A stretch of 64,000 bases of DNA from JANMMJ01 sp964543235 (GCA_964543235.1 CAZIXE010000006.1:1-64000), one strand, 5' to 3'. Numbered from the stretch's first letter, positions 8,501-16,919 are shown. The notes: generated from the sequence alone by a model not told the origin. Program-made: numbers and translations.

Positions 8501-9722
8501 CGGCATCCGTTTCGAAGCGGATACGCAATTCGATCTGCGGGTGAGCGGGCCCGCTACTGCCCCGGCCATCAATGGCAGCGCCGATCTCAGCAGTGCGACC
8601 TTCGGCGATGCCGCAGGGCGCTTCCTGGTGCGGCAGGCACGCGGACGGCTGACGATCGCCGACAATGTGCTGCGGCTCAGCGACGTGCGCGGTGCCACGG
8701 GCAAGAACGGCACGGCCGTGTTCAACGGCAGTGTGGATCTGCGCGGCAGCCTTGCGGCGGACATTAGGGCGCGTATCGCCAATGGCACCTATACCGACGG
8801 CTCGTTCGTGACGACGCGCTATGATGCCGATCTCAGCCTTACCGGCCCCCTGCTGACGGGGCCGCTGCTGGCCGGCGAGATCGGCCTCAGGCGCACCAAG
8901 ATCACGCTGAGCTCGCTGCCGCCGCAGGCGCTGGCGGCGCCCGATGTCAGGCACCGCAAGGCGCCGGCGCCGGTCAGACGCCAGGCGGCCCTGCTGGCAG
9001 AAGCGCGGGGTGGGGCGGGTGGAACGGTGCGGCTCGACATCCTGCTCAGGGCGCGGGATCCGATTGCGGTGAGTGGCCGCGGCCTCAACGTGACGCTGGG
9101 CGGCAGCCTGCGGCTTGGCGGCACCTTCGACCAGCTCACGGCACAGGGTGCCTTCCGCCTGCAGCGCGGCAGCCTCAAGCTGCTGGCGCGGCGGCTCGAC
9201 TTCGAAAGCGGCCGGCTCGACTTCGACATCGGGCTCGATCCGCGCATTCATTTCGTGGCGGTATCACGGCGGACGGATGCGACCATCACCCTCACGCTCT
9301 CGGGTCGGGCCAGTGCACCCGATATCGCGGTGACGGCAAATCCGGACATGCCCGAGGAAGAGGCCATGGCGCGGCTCATCTTCGACCGCTCCATGCTGCA
9401 GCTCTCGCCGCTCCAGATCGCCCAGATCGCAAGCTATGTGGCAACGCTGAGCGGCGGGCGCGACACCGGGCTGCTGACCGGGCTGCAGAATGCGCTGGGC
9501 ACCGACTGGCTCGAAGTCATCGAAACGGAGAGCGGGGAAACCGCGGTCAGCGTCGGCAAGCGGATCAATGAACGGCTGTCGGTCGGTGTCGAACAGACGA
9601 CGCGGACCAACACCAGCCGGGTGATCATTGACCTGGGGCTCGGCAAGAACCTGAAGGCCAGGGGATCCTACGGCACGGATGGCGCCTCGCGGGCCGGCAT
9701 CTACTACGAGAAGGACTACTGA
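5556..9722 (+). CDS. tamB: TamB, translocation and assembly module inner-membrane protein
   Basis: 1388 residues. One N-terminal membrane anchor (residues about 4-21) is followed by a very long beta-rich, repetitive region and a C-terminal DUF490/TamB domain, ending in an aromatic residue (KDY). TamB and its AsmA-like relatives form a periplasm-spanning hydrophobic groove thought to carry phospholipids to the outer membrane or support barrel assembly through TamA. The gene begins inside the tamA stop codon, the standard tamAB arrangement. Several long open frames on the opposite strand are codon-bias shadows. Confidence 0.93.
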   Translation: MRRLFGIAMVVLVIVTGWWTSGMSPAQEQTAKSLVESMLENLLATEGRSVSIEGLAISLNGDVSVTRVEIKDGEAPWLVLDGLALDWQPLSLLGNTLEIGKLSVDSVDLRRLPQSEEAGVAAPAEMSGLRNANIASLVIGTFRLDPQVAGEETVLKIDGKAQVVQEPAEIRLSFLAERSDGKTGSLKVEASLDPKSRELDVGLLLKEESKGLVARLLRLRGDPAVALALEAKGNLGAWSGELALDLDGVRTLAGTAAYTGKDGRQALALEASGDVSRLAPESLDRLLRGESQLIGSIGFPAGGGRIDFDRLVIDNEAYQLRLAGPLDWAGSGSDVSLTLSPKSRDEAIPLPELVGLGEARLDGLAGTITLKGAALNPAWTLTADAERLANGMLVIARPGLSLSGSGVPGQGEVVQLDGLIKGDLAQGTAGQLPKAVTGPLTAGFSAYWQGDGQVMLPHLSLAAGAITLSADGRAEPARGAFDLSISATASDPVTGIAVADRLLAGRVTASGRVSRDGSGRYWLSALKLGGAGVAATLDGSVTAEDGDLSLALELPEVGRLDTRAAGEATGRATLKGPWSGPAFTVAVEGHDNRLLGRVLAEARLMAQGRLSADMPQAEISLQAKLDGKPVNVAATVETDASGTRMLRNLVATANTATLAGELRWPETGLPSGRFTLSASELADIGPLLLTEMTGRLEASVEIEDIAPGGRISVEFSGKDLAIETLQARRAEGRMVIGDPFGQPRPEGEVVMTGARFGALAFDMADITARASGPDRYELAVKAQGRDVTADAAAALSIAGTEMRLAVSRLEGRLRGIPVRASAPFTVRRTGDAVAVDALALAVGDGRVSVDGRLLPELAAAIRLERLSLEAIAPLVQTPGLAGRLSGMLRVSGSPSAPSGSFEVNGDGVTLALLREQGIAPLTFAASGSVRDRVVSLNASGQSGAATRVSVEGSVQLGDPLRLDLRLQGRTDAAFLTERLADGGIRFEADTQFDLRVSGPATAPAINGSADLSSATFGDAAGRFLVRQARGRLTIADNVLRLSDVRGATGKNGTAVFNGSVDLRGSLAADIRARIANGTYTDGSFVTTRYDADLSLTGPLLTGPLLAGEIGLRRTKITLSSLPPQALAAPDVRHRKAPAPVRRQAALLAEARGGAGGTVRLDILLRARDPIAVSGRGLNVTLGGSLRLGGTFDQLTAQGAFRLQRGSLKLLARRLDFESGRLDFDIGLDPRIHFVAVSRRTDATITLTLSGRASAPDIAVTANPDMPEEEAMARLIFDRSMLQLSPLQIAQIASYVATLSGGRDTGLLTGLQNALGTDWLEVIETESGETAVSVGKRINERLSVGVEQTTRTNTSRVIIDLGLGKNLKARGSYGTDGASRAGIYYEKDY

Positions 9723-9747
9723 ACCATGGCCGGGTTTGGCGTCTGTC

Positions 9748-10488
9748 ATGCGCTATGAGCTGATGCTGCCCTACCAGATCCGCAAGGCGATCGCCGAACG
9801 CTGGCCCGTGGTGTTGCCGCTCGGTGTGCTCGAATATCACGGCGAGCATCTCGCGGTCGGCATGGATACGCTGGCGGTCATCAGAATGGTGGAACTGCTG
9901 GAGCAGGAGATGCCGATCGTGGCGCTGCCGCCCTTCTACTATGGTGCGGCGAGTCATGCAGTCGAGGCGCCGGAAGGCAATGGCACGATCCACGTCAGCT
10001 CCGAAGCGCTCAATCCGCTGGCGAGGGAGCTGTTCGCCGGGCTGCTCCGGGTCGGCTTCCGTAACATCCATTTCTTCATCCATCACCAGAGCGAGAACTT
10101 CGCGGCCGGCATGCCGACCGACCTCGCCTTCAAGCTGGCGGCACGGCAGGCGATCTTCGCTCATCTCGAGAGGGAGCGCGGCGAAGGCTGGTGGGGCAAC
10201 GAGGCGATGGCCGGTTATTATGCGGAGCAGAAGGGCGGCGATGATCCATTCAACTGGATCAAGGGACATCCGCTGATGACGCCGGAAATCATCAGCGAGT
10301 TTCCGTTCGATCATGCCGGGCAGGGTGAGACTTCGCTGATGCTGGCCCTGTGCCCGGAGGCGGTCGAACTGGAGCGGCTCGATTCCGGGCGATGGTACAC
10401 GCGGAGCGCCGAAGTCGCTTCAGCCGAACTTGGCAGCAGGGGCCGCGGTTTGATCCTTGCCCACATGCGCAAGGTACTGGGGCGATAG
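9748..10488 (+). CDS. Creatininase-family amidohydrolase
   Basis: 246 residues. The N-terminal motif GVLEYHGEHLAVGMD (residues 26-40) supplies the Glu29, His31 and Asp40 metal ligands of the creatininase family, and a second conserved region IHHQSENF lies near residue 115. Members open cyclic amides or similar bonds with two divalent metals (creatinine, formamides, the mycofactocin peptide and others), so the substrate cannot be read from sequence. It starts 25 bases after tamB and is co-directional with it. It is convergent with the sugar-type ABC operon, ending two bases before the last permease gene; a functional link to that importer is only a guess. Confidence 0.78.
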   Translation: MRYELMLPYQIRKAIAERWPVVLPLGVLEYHGEHLAVGMDTLAVIRMVELLEQEMPIVALPPFYYGAASHAVEAPEGNGTIHVSSEALNPLARELFAGLLRVGFRNIHFFIHHQSENFAAGMPTDLAFKLAARQAIFAHLERERGEGWWGNEAMAGYYAEQKGGDDPFNWIKGHPLMTPEIISEFPFDHAGQGETSLMLALCPEAVELERLDSGRWYTRSAEVASAELGSRGRGLILAHMRKVLGR

Positions 10489-10490
10489 GC

Positions 10491-11360
10491 CTATTTCACG
10501 GCTCCGGCCGTGAGCCCCTTGACGATGTAGCGCTCGAGGAAGATGCCAATGATGATGAGGGGCAGGATGGCGGCGCTCGACAGTGCCGCCATGGACCACC
10601 AGCTGATACCCTGAGACCCGGTCTGGCTCGCCACCATGACGGGCAAGGTCTTGGCGTTGGTGCTGGTGAGGAGGGCGGCGAAAAAATACTCGTTCCAGCA
10701 GAGGATCACCGAGATGATGAAGGCGGCAACCATCCCGGGAAGGGCGATCGGCAGAACGATCCTGAAAAAGGCACCCCAGGAGGTGCAACCATCGACCAGG
10801 GCAGCCTGTTCCAGCTCATTGGGTATGGAGTTGAACTGGTCGCGCATGATCCAAATGACGATGGGAAGGACCGTCAGAGCGTAGATGAGGATGAGGCCGA
10901 TCAGTGAATCGAGCAGGGCCAGTTCCTTGTAGAGGACAAGGAAAGGCATGGCGAGAACCACCGGCGGCAGAATGAGCTGCGACAGGAAGAAGAAGGAAAT
11001 GTCGCGATTGCGCCATATCTTGTAGTGGTACTCGAAACGGCTGAGACCATAGGCGGCCGTAGAGCCGAGTACCAGGGCAAGGGAAGCGCCGCCGAGCGAG
11101 GCGAGGACGCTGTTCTGGAAACGCTTGAGGAACTCGGCGCGCGGGGTCGACGCCTGGAAGATGGTATCAGGCGAGAGTCCGATGGCCCTCAGCCCGAGCC
11201 AGCCGGGCTGGTATTGCAGCCAGGGCACGATATTGCCGAGCTGCACGTCCTTGGCGACCTTGAAGGTCGTGGTCAGCGTCCAGAAGATCGGAAACAGGGC
11301 GACGATCGTCCAGATGATGAGCGCGAGATAGATGAGCGATTTCTGCACGGCAGGGGGCAT
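10491..11360 (-). CDS. Carbohydrate ABC transporter permease (MalG type)
   Basis: 289 residues with six predicted membrane helices. The cytoplasmic coupling motif EQAALVDGCTSWGAFFRIVLP is the EAA loop that docks on the ATPase; this copy has the MalG-type spacing. It is the last gene of the importer operon. Its ATG directly abuts the TAG of the upstream permease gene (11361-11363), so the two are translationally coupled. The substrate is inferred only as a sugar, polyol or related solute (CUT1-like subfamily). Confidence 0.9.
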   Translation of the reverse strand: MPPAVQKSLIYLALIIWTIVALFPIFWTLTTTFKVAKDVQLGNIVPWLQYQPGWLGLRAIGLSPDTIFQASTPRAEFLKRFQNSVLASLGGASLALVLGSTAAYGLSRFEYHYKIWRNRDISFFFLSQLILPPVVLAMPFLVLYKELALLDSLIGLILIYALTVLPIVIWIMRDQFNSIPNELEQAALVDGCTSWGAFFRIVLPIALPGMVAAFIISVILCWNEYFFAALLTSTNAKTLPVMVASQTGSQGISWWSMAALSSAAILPLIIIGIFLERYIVKGLTAGAVK

Positions 11361-12473
11361 CTAGCGGTGCCTCTGCATGAAACGGCTCGCGGCCCAGAGC
11401 AGCAGAACGATGAAAACGATGATGATGATCAGATAGACTTCGGCCACCATGGTTCCGTAACCCACGTTGGAGCGATCCTTGTACTCGCGGAATATGAAGC
11501 TTGAAACGGTGTCGGTGGCACCGCCCGGGCCGCCGGCGGTGGTATTGATGACGATGTCGGCCAGCTTCAGCTGGAAGATGATGCGCAGGACGATGGCGGT
11601 AATGCTGACCGGTAGCATGAGCGGAAAGGTCACCTGCCAGAACCCCTGCCAGCCGGTGGCACCATCGACCTTGGCAGCCTCCTGCACCTCCCGGGGCAGG
11701 GCCTGCAATCCGGCGAGCAGCAGCACCATCATGAAGGGAATCCAAACCCACGCATCCATGGCGGCAATCGTGGTCTTGGCGAGCCATGGCGTGGTGAGAA
11801 GCGACGGATTCTCCCAGCCGAGGGCGCGCAGCAGCCGAGTCACGGGGCCGAAGCGGTATTCCAGCATCGACTTGCCAATCATCCAGCTCACTGCCACGGG
11901 TGAAAGCATGAAGGGCAGCAGGAAGGCCACGCGAAAGAACTTGCGCCCCCTGATCTCGGCGTTGAGGAGAAGCGCCAGGCTGAAGGCGATGGCATACTGC
12001 ACCAGCACGGTCAGCACATAGAACACCATGTTGCCGAGGGCGTTCCAGAAGTAGAGATCGTTGATGAGCTGGTAGAAATTGGCGAGGCCGTTGAAGCGGC
12101 GGCCGGTGACCGATGAGAGGTTCCAGTCGGTGAAGGCAATGTAGAGACCGAAGACGGTCGGGAAGATCACAAGAGCGACTGTAAACAGCACTGCAGGCAG
12201 GACGAAGAGTGCCCGCCAGCCCGCTTCACCCAGGCGGAGAATGTTGCCAACGCACAAGCAGAGGCCCCAGAAGCCGTAGGCGATGAGGATCGGCAACCAC
12301 GTGGCAAAGCCAACGGCTATGATTCCCGCCGCGTAAAGCGACTGGCCGATGATGAGTATCGCCAGAAGCAGCGTTGCTACGCGGATGAGCCAGGTCCCGA
12401 GGCGCTGGCGTTCCGCCGGGACCAGCGACGCGACGGCATCACGGCCCAGACTGGCGGTCGCTTGTGAGGTCAT
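11361..12473 (-). CDS. Carbohydrate ABC transporter permease (MalF type)
   Basis: 370 residues. The N-terminus carries additional hydrophobic segments (about residues 30-80) ahead of the six-helix binding-protein-dependent permease core. The EAA loop is EAAKVDGATGWQGFWQVTFP. The long N-terminal extension resembles MalF-like subunits that pair with a shorter MalG-like partner, here the abutting downstream gene. It is separated from the binding-protein gene upstream by 60 bases holding a strong hairpin, which would lower permease expression relative to the binding protein. Confidence 0.9.
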   Translation of the reverse strand: MTSQATASLGRDAVASLVPAERQRLGTWLIRVATLLLAILIIGQSLYAAGIIAVGFATWLPILIAYGFWGLCLCVGNILRLGEAGWRALFVLPAVLFTVALVIFPTVFGLYIAFTDWNLSSVTGRRFNGLANFYQLINDLYFWNALGNMVFYVLTVLVQYAIAFSLALLLNAEIRGRKFFRVAFLLPFMLSPVAVSWMIGKSMLEYRFGPVTRLLRALGWENPSLLTTPWLAKTTIAAMDAWVWIPFMMVLLLAGLQALPREVQEAAKVDGATGWQGFWQVTFPLMLPVSITAIVLRIIFQLKLADIVINTTAGGPGGATDTVSSFIFREYKDRSNVGYGTMVAEVYLIIIIVFIVLLLWAASRFMQRHR

Positions 12474-12497
12474 GCTGGCGTGCCAGATTTTCAGCCA

Positions 12498-12527
12498 AAA
12501 GGGGGCCGGCGGGGACTCGCCGGCCCC
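12498..12527 (-). terminator. Intra-operon hairpin (attenuator/terminator) after the binding-protein gene
   Basis: A perfect 10-bp stem, GGGGCCGGCG (12502-12511) with CGCCGGCCCC (12518-12527), has a six-base loop. In the minus-strand direction of transcription it is followed by CCTTTT. It lies between the solute-binding-protein gene and the permease genes, a common place for partial termination or 3' stabilisation of the binding-protein message. Confidence 0.7.
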
Positions 12528-12533
12528 GGAGCC

Positions 12534-14183
12534 TCATATGCCCAGAGAAGCCTTGTAGAGCTTGATCTGGTTGTCACGACCGAGCTGATCGGTGATCTTT
12601 TCCCAGGCAGCGGCAATGGCGTCGGCACCAGCCTGGGCGCTCATTTGGCCGGCATAGATCTTGGCCAGCTCATCCTCGGCCACGCTGTAGTACTGGAAGA
12701 TGCCCGGAATGCGCGGTTCGATCGCCGCGTTGGGGTGATTGTAGGAGTTGGCCTCCGACTCGAGATAGCTCTTGATGAAGGCCTCGTCGTAGCCAGCCGC
12801 AACCCATTCGGCAATGTTGAAATGGCTCTGCCGGTAGGGTTGGAAGCCCGACGGATAGGCGGCCATCCACAGCGAGATGTCCTTGCCGCCCAGGTGCGCG
12901 GCAAGCGACCAGGCGGCCTTCTGCTTCACCGGATCGGCATCGACGCGGGCCATCACATAGATTCCCCACCCGATGTAGGCCATGTTCGGCGCGTAGTTCG
13001 GGCCCGAGGCCAGAGTCTCCCACTGTCCCGTCTTGCTGTTGTAGACATCGTCCGAGCCCGGCAGGATGTCGAAAGCGCAGGTGTCGCCGATCACCGAGGC
13101 ATCGTTGGTCTTGGCATTGGAGCCAATGTCGCCCCACCAGGACAGCATGGTGCCGGTGCCGGCCAGAAACTGCTGGAATCCCGTTGTGCCGGGGTCGGCA
13201 TTGAGCTGGTCAGCCGGCTCGAAGGGCAGGCAGTCGAGCACATCCTGTATGGCACGCACCCAGGCGGCGTTGTTGACGCGGGGCTTCATGGTGTCGGGAT
13301 CGAACAGGAAGGCCGGATCGTCCGGGTGCTTCGCATAAGCGGTGGCGCGCGAGCCGAGGAAGTAGAACGCAAAGCCGCCCCAGCCTTTGCAAGGATCAAG
13401 ATAGCCGTAGAGATCCTGACCGTTGAGCTGCTTGCCCTTCAGGAACTTGGTGACGGCGTTGACCTGCTGCCAGGTCTTGGGCACGCCCCATTCCGAGGTG
13501 TTGCCGGCCTTCTTCCATTCCTCGGCCAGGCCCGCATCAGCAAAAACATCGGAGCGGTAGTTGAAGTTGTGGCAGTCGCCATCACAGGAGATGCGGTAGG
13601 TCTTGCCTTCCCAGGTGCCGACCGGCGCCTTGAGGTAGCCGACGTAGTCATCCATATCGATGACTTTCCTGACCCAGTCCGGCATTTCGGAGGCAAGCCC
13701 CTTGCCGCAAACGTCGCCCTCGAAGGGGGCGCCCATCTCGATCACGTCGAAGTCGACCGTGCCGGTGGCGATCGACTGCTGCAGGCGGGCGTTATAGTCG
13801 GCCTGGGCAAGGTCGATCCAGTTGATGGTTGCGCCGGTATAGTCGGCCCAGGCCTTGGATAGGCCGCGGAACAGCACATTGTGGACATTCTGGTTGTTGA
13901 GGCCCATGAAGGACAGCTCGACGCCCTTGAATTCGCCCTCCCTGATGATTTCCTTGGTGGGACCGAGGCACAATTCGCCGACCTTCTGCCAATCGGTATC
14001 GGTGGGCTGACCGGCACCCACTCCCGGAATCTTCAGTATCTCGGCGCGTAGGTCGCCCTGGGCGCGAGCAGGTTGCGTCATGCCCGAGATACCGGCGGTC
14101 GCCGTTAGTGCCGAAATTGCCGCGGCACGCTTCAGCATGTCACGCCGGTTCATGACGAACCGATTGTAGAGTTCGACTTTCAT
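12534..14183 (-). CDS. Large Tat-exported extracellular solute-binding protein
   Basis: 549 residues, clearly longer than the roughly 420 usual for sugar-binding proteins and nearer the size of the rhizobial glycerol-binding GlpV type. A twin-arginine signal (NRRDMLKRAAA, arginines at 13-14) ends near PARAQ, so the protein is exported folded to the periplasm. The start whose first base is 14183 is chosen because GGGAGG lies about eight bases upstream; the internal Met11 is less well placed. The protein has several Cys residues (for example CDGDCHNF). It delivers an unidentified solute to the permeases encoded downstream. Only one ATPase gene is present, unlike the two of the glp system. Confidence 0.85.
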   Translation of the reverse strand: MKVELYNRFVMNRRDMLKRAAAISALTATAGISGMTQPARAQGDLRAEILKIPGVGAGQPTDTDWQKVGELCLGPTKEIIREGEFKGVELSFMGLNNQNVHNVLFRGLSKAWADYTGATINWIDLAQADYNARLQQSIATGTVDFDVIEMGAPFEGDVCGKGLASEMPDWVRKVIDMDDYVGYLKAPVGTWEGKTYRISCDGDCHNFNYRSDVFADAGLAEEWKKAGNTSEWGVPKTWQQVNAVTKFLKGKQLNGQDLYGYLDPCKGWGGFAFYFLGSRATAYAKHPDDPAFLFDPDTMKPRVNNAAWVRAIQDVLDCLPFEPADQLNADPGTTGFQQFLAGTGTMLSWWGDIGSNAKTNDASVIGDTCAFDILPGSDDVYNSKTGQWETLASGPNYAPNMAYIGWGIYVMARVDADPVKQKAAWSLAAHLGGKDISLWMAAYPSGFQPYRQSHFNIAEWVAAGYDEAFIKSYLESEANSYNHPNAAIEPRIPGIFQYYSVAEDELAKIYAGQMSAQAGADAIAAAWEKITDQLGRDNQIKLYKASLGI

Positions 14184-14264
14184 GGTGCTATCCTCCCGTT
14201 GAAATCATCCCATGGCCGCGACTGCAAGATCCCGCCCAGACTTCTCGTATCATTTCGTTTGCGA

Positions 14265-14293
14265 GACTATCCAGCGCCCTTCCGGATTGTCAA
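14265..14293 (-). promoter_or_regulatory. Promoter for the solute-binding-protein gene
   Basis: On the minus strand TTGACA (complement of 14288-14293), a 17-base spacer and ATAGTC (complement of 14265-14270), or GATAGT with a 16-base spacer, form a good sigma-70 promoter. It sits in the 178-base gap between the ATPase gene and the binding-protein gene. The binding protein can therefore be transcribed independently of the ATPase gene. Confidence 0.55.
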
Positions 14294-14361
14294 TGTGAGA
14301 AGCCGCCACCATTTGCGCTCACCTTTGGCGCGGCCATGCGATGCAGCGGCGGTGGCCCGGT

Positions 14362-15426
14362 TCAGTTGATGCGGGCGCCGCTGGCGGGATCAAACAGGTG
14401 GACTGCCGCAGGATCGGGCAAGAGTGGCAGCAGGTCGCCGGGCCTTGCGGCAATGCGCTGGCGAAACACACCAACCACCTTGTCTGAACCGAGCTTGGCG
14501 AACACCTGCGTCTCCGAGCCCGTCGGCTCGATGACCGAGACTTCGGCGTCAATGCCCTTGCCACCGAGCGAGAAGTGCTCGGGCCTGATACCGTACAGCG
14601 CGGCGCGGCCATCCGCTCCGGGTGGGGCGCCGGCCAGGGGGAGGGTTATGCCGGCGTCGGTGACAAAAGCCGGTCTGCCACGGGTCCTGATGGAGCCCTT
14701 GAGAAAGTTCATAGACGGCGAGCCGATGAAGCCGGCCACGAAGAGGTTGGCTGGCCGATCGTAAAGTTCGAGCGGTGTCCCGACCTGCTCGACACGGCCA
14801 TCATTCATGACGACGATGCGGTCGGCCATGGTCATGGCTTCCACTTGATCATGGGTGACATAGATCGTCGTGGTCCGCAGCCGCTGGTGCAGTTCCTTGA
14901 TCTCGGCGCGCATCTGGACGCGGAGCTTGGCATCAAGATTGGACAGGGGCTCATCGAAGAGGAAGACTTGCGGATCGCGGACGATGGCGCGGCCCATGGC
15001 CACACGCTGACGCTGGCCACCGGACAGCTGGCGCGGGTAGCGGGAGAGATAGGGAACCAGGTCAAGAATCTCTGCGGCGCGCCTGACCCTCTCGTCAATC
15101 TCGTGGCGCGGGGTGTGCCGGAGCTTCAGCGCAAAACCCATGTTCTCGGCAACGGTCTTGTGCGGGTAGAGTGCATAGGTCTGGAAAACCATGGCGATGT
15201 CGCGGTCCTTCGGGGGAAGATCATTGACGATCTTGTCGCCGATCCTGATGTCGCCCGACGTGATCGGTTCGAGGCCCGCGACCATGCGCAGAAGGGTTGA
15301 CTTGCCGCAGCCCGAGGGTCCGACAAGGATCACGAACTCGCCGTCGGCTATGGCGATGGAGACGCCATGGATGACTTCGTGAGTACCGTAGGACTTACGA
15401 ACATCGACAATTTCAACGGAAGCCAT
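14362..15426 (-). CDS. Carbohydrate ABC transporter ATPase (UgpC/MsmK-like)
   Basis: 354 residues. Walker A GPSGCGKST is at 36-44, the Q-loop Gln follows at about 82, the signature LSGGQRQR at 134-141, Walker B VFLFDEP at 154-160 and the switch His at 192. A C-terminal OB-fold/TOBE region of about 110 residues is typical of CUT1 ATPases that energise sugar or glycerol-phosphate importers. It is the first gene of the minus-strand importer group, ahead of the binding protein and two permeases. Confidence 0.92.
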   Translation of the reverse strand: MASVEIVDVRKSYGTHEVIHGVSIAIADGEFVILVGPSGCGKSTLLRMVAGLEPITSGDIRIGDKIVNDLPPKDRDIAMVFQTYALYPHKTVAENMGFALKLRHTPRHEIDERVRRAAEILDLVPYLSRYPRQLSGGQRQRVAMGRAIVRDPQVFLFDEPLSNLDAKLRVQMRAEIKELHQRLRTTTIYVTHDQVEAMTMADRIVVMNDGRVEQVGTPLELYDRPANLFVAGFIGSPSMNFLKGSIRTRGRPAFVTDAGITLPLAGAPPGADGRAALYGIRPEHFSLGGKGIDAEVSVIEPTGSETQVFAKLGSDKVVGVFRQRIAARPGDLLPLLPDPAAVHLFDPASGARIN

Positions 15427-15526
15427 CGGCCAAAACCCCTGCCATCACCTCGAATGGGTGGTGAGGTTATTGCATTGGTGCCAGGTGGTCGAGAGGCGAT
15501 ACCGGGGGAAGACCCGACGCGGCCAA

Positions 15527-15868
15527 TCAGACGTCCTCGCGGGCTGCGGACCACAGCCTGGCGGAGCGCGCGCCCGACGTGCAGTAGGCCAGTACCGGGG
15601 GCGGCAAGACCTTCAGGGCCTCGCGGAAGGCCTGCAGGTCGGCGGCGGTGATACCGGCATGGGTGATCGGAAGGTAGCGGCAGGCCAGGCCGGCACGGGC
15701 AGCAGCTCCGGCAATTTCGCTGTATGGCGGCTGGAAGAAGCCCTCGCCGTCGGGGCGATTGCAAATGATGGCACGAAAACCGGCCTTGGCGACTGCCTCG
15801 ACATCGGCGGGCGACAACTGTCCGGCCACCGCGTAATCATCGCTCAGCTTGCGCACATTCATGGTCAT
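15527..15868 (-). CDS. DUF442 / Blh-type phosphatase-like domain protein
   Basis: 113 residues. The motif CTSGAR (Cys96 to Arg101) is the CxxGxR P-loop of the TIGR01244/DUF442 family, which has a tyrosine-phosphatase-like fold and is found alone or fused to a metallo-beta-lactamase domain in Blh proteins tied to sulfide detoxification. GGAG lies just upstream of the ATG whose first base is 15868. It starts 20 bases after the metallo-beta-lactamase gene, so the pair works as a split version of the fused protein. The catalytic activity of the domain is not established. Confidence 0.85.
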   Translation of the reverse strand: MTMNVRKLSDDYAVAGQLSPADVEAVAKAGFRAIICNRPDGEGFFQPPYSEIAGAAARAGLACRYLPITHAGITAADLQAFREALKVLPPPVLAYCTSGARSARLWSAAREDV

Positions 15869-15888
15869 CCAGTGCTCCTGTCAAAGTA

Positions 15889-16779
15889 TCACAGCGTATT
15901 GAGTGGAACCTTGAGAAAAGTGCGGCCGCTCTCATCCTTGGGCGGCAGGCGGCCGGCGCGCATGTTGATTTGCAGCGAGGGAATGATGAGCTTCGGCATC
16001 TCGAGCGTGGCGTCGCGGGCCTCGCGCATCTTCACGAATTCGTCCTCGCTGATGCCGTCGCGAACATGGATATTGTGTTCGCGCTCGTCCCTGACCGTCG
16101 TCTCCCACTGGATGGCGCGGCCGTCCGGGCCATAGTCGTGACACATAAAAAGACGCATTTCGCCGGGCAAAGAAAGGACACGCCTGATCGACCGGTACAG
16201 CGTCCTGGCGTCGCCGCCGGGGAAATCGGCGCGGGCCGAGCCGCCGTCGGGCATGAACAGCGTATCGCCCACGAATGCCGCATCGCCGATGACATGGGTC
16301 ATGCAGGCCGGCGTGTGGCCGGGGGTGTGCAGCGTCCAGGCCGGCATGGTGCCGATCCGGTAACTGTCGCCATCCTTGAAGAGACGGTCGAACTGCGAGC
16401 CGTCGCGCTGAAACTCGGTGCCTTCATTGAAGATCTTGCCGAAGGTGTCCTGGACGACGGTAATCTTCTCGCCGATCCCGAGCTTGCCGCCGAGCTTGCC
16501 CTGGATATAGGGGGCGGCCGACAGGTGATCGGCATGGACATGGGTCTCGATCAGCCATTCGAGGGACCAGCCACTGGCCAGGATATGGGCGATGATGCGG
16601 TCGGCGCCGTCATAGGTGATACGGCCCGCCGCATAGTCGATATCCATGACGGAATCGATCACGGCACAACCTGCAGATTGAGGGTCGCGCACAATGTAGG
16701 AGATCGTATTGGTCGGTTCGTCGAAGAAGGCAACGACTTCCGGCTTGACCGAAAGATCAGGGATAAAGGGAAGAGACAT
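15889..16779 (-). CDS. Metallo-beta-lactamase-fold protein, persulfide dioxygenase/Blh-like
   Basis: 296 residues. The metal motif THVHADH (His80, His82, Asp84, His85) is followed by HTPGHTP and FVGDTLF, the pattern of ETHE1/Blh-type MBL proteins that oxidise glutathione persulfide or act on related thiols. A long C-terminal extension after the core (GISEDEFVKMR onward) is typical of the Blh branch. I start at the ATG whose first base is 16779, where GAGGAAA lies five to six bases upstream; longer forms have no such site. Downstream is the DUF442 gene and upstream a Crp/Fnr regulator on the same strand. The reaction is inferred from family. Confidence 0.88.
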   Translation of the reverse strand: MSLPFIPDLSVKPEVVAFFDEPTNTISYIVRDPQSAGCAVIDSVMDIDYAAGRITYDGADRIIAHILASGWSLEWLIETHVHADHLSAAPYIQGKLGGKLGIGEKITVVQDTFGKIFNEGTEFQRDGSQFDRLFKDGDSYRIGTMPAWTLHTPGHTPACMTHVIGDAAFVGDTLFMPDGGSARADFPGGDARTLYRSIRRVLSLPGEMRLFMCHDYGPDGRAIQWETTVRDEREHNIHVRDGISEDEFVKMREARDATLEMPKLIIPSLQINMRAGRLPPKDESGRTFLKVPLNTL

Positions 16780-16896
16780 GGCAGGTTTCCTCGCATATGT
16801 GTCGTTCAGCGGCGCGGACATGCAAGTCATTCGCTGGGCCAGATCGCCTATTTATCACAAGGCGCCACCATATGCAGGCCGGGGAGGCCCGGGTCC

Positions 16897-16909
16897 GTGA
16901 CATTGTCAC
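16897..16909. promoter_or_regulatory. Palindromic operator candidate GTGACA-T-TGTCAC
   Basis: A perfect 13-base inverted repeat lies between the Crp/Fnr-type gene and the MBL gene, about 120 bases ahead of the MBL start. A single central base cannot form a hairpin loop, so a dimeric DNA-binding protein is the likelier reader, and the adjacent Crp/Fnr regulator is the obvious candidate. It does not match the classical Crp (TGTGA-N6-TCACA) or Fnr (TTGAT-N4-ATCAA) site. Confidence 0.45.
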
Positions 16910-16919
16910 TGGCGGCCGG

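Noticed and set aside
12480..13862. A 460-codon plus-strand frame opposite the solute-binding protein
   Set aside because: Antisense shadow; the minus-strand gene has a Tat signal, a strong ribosome binding site and operon context.
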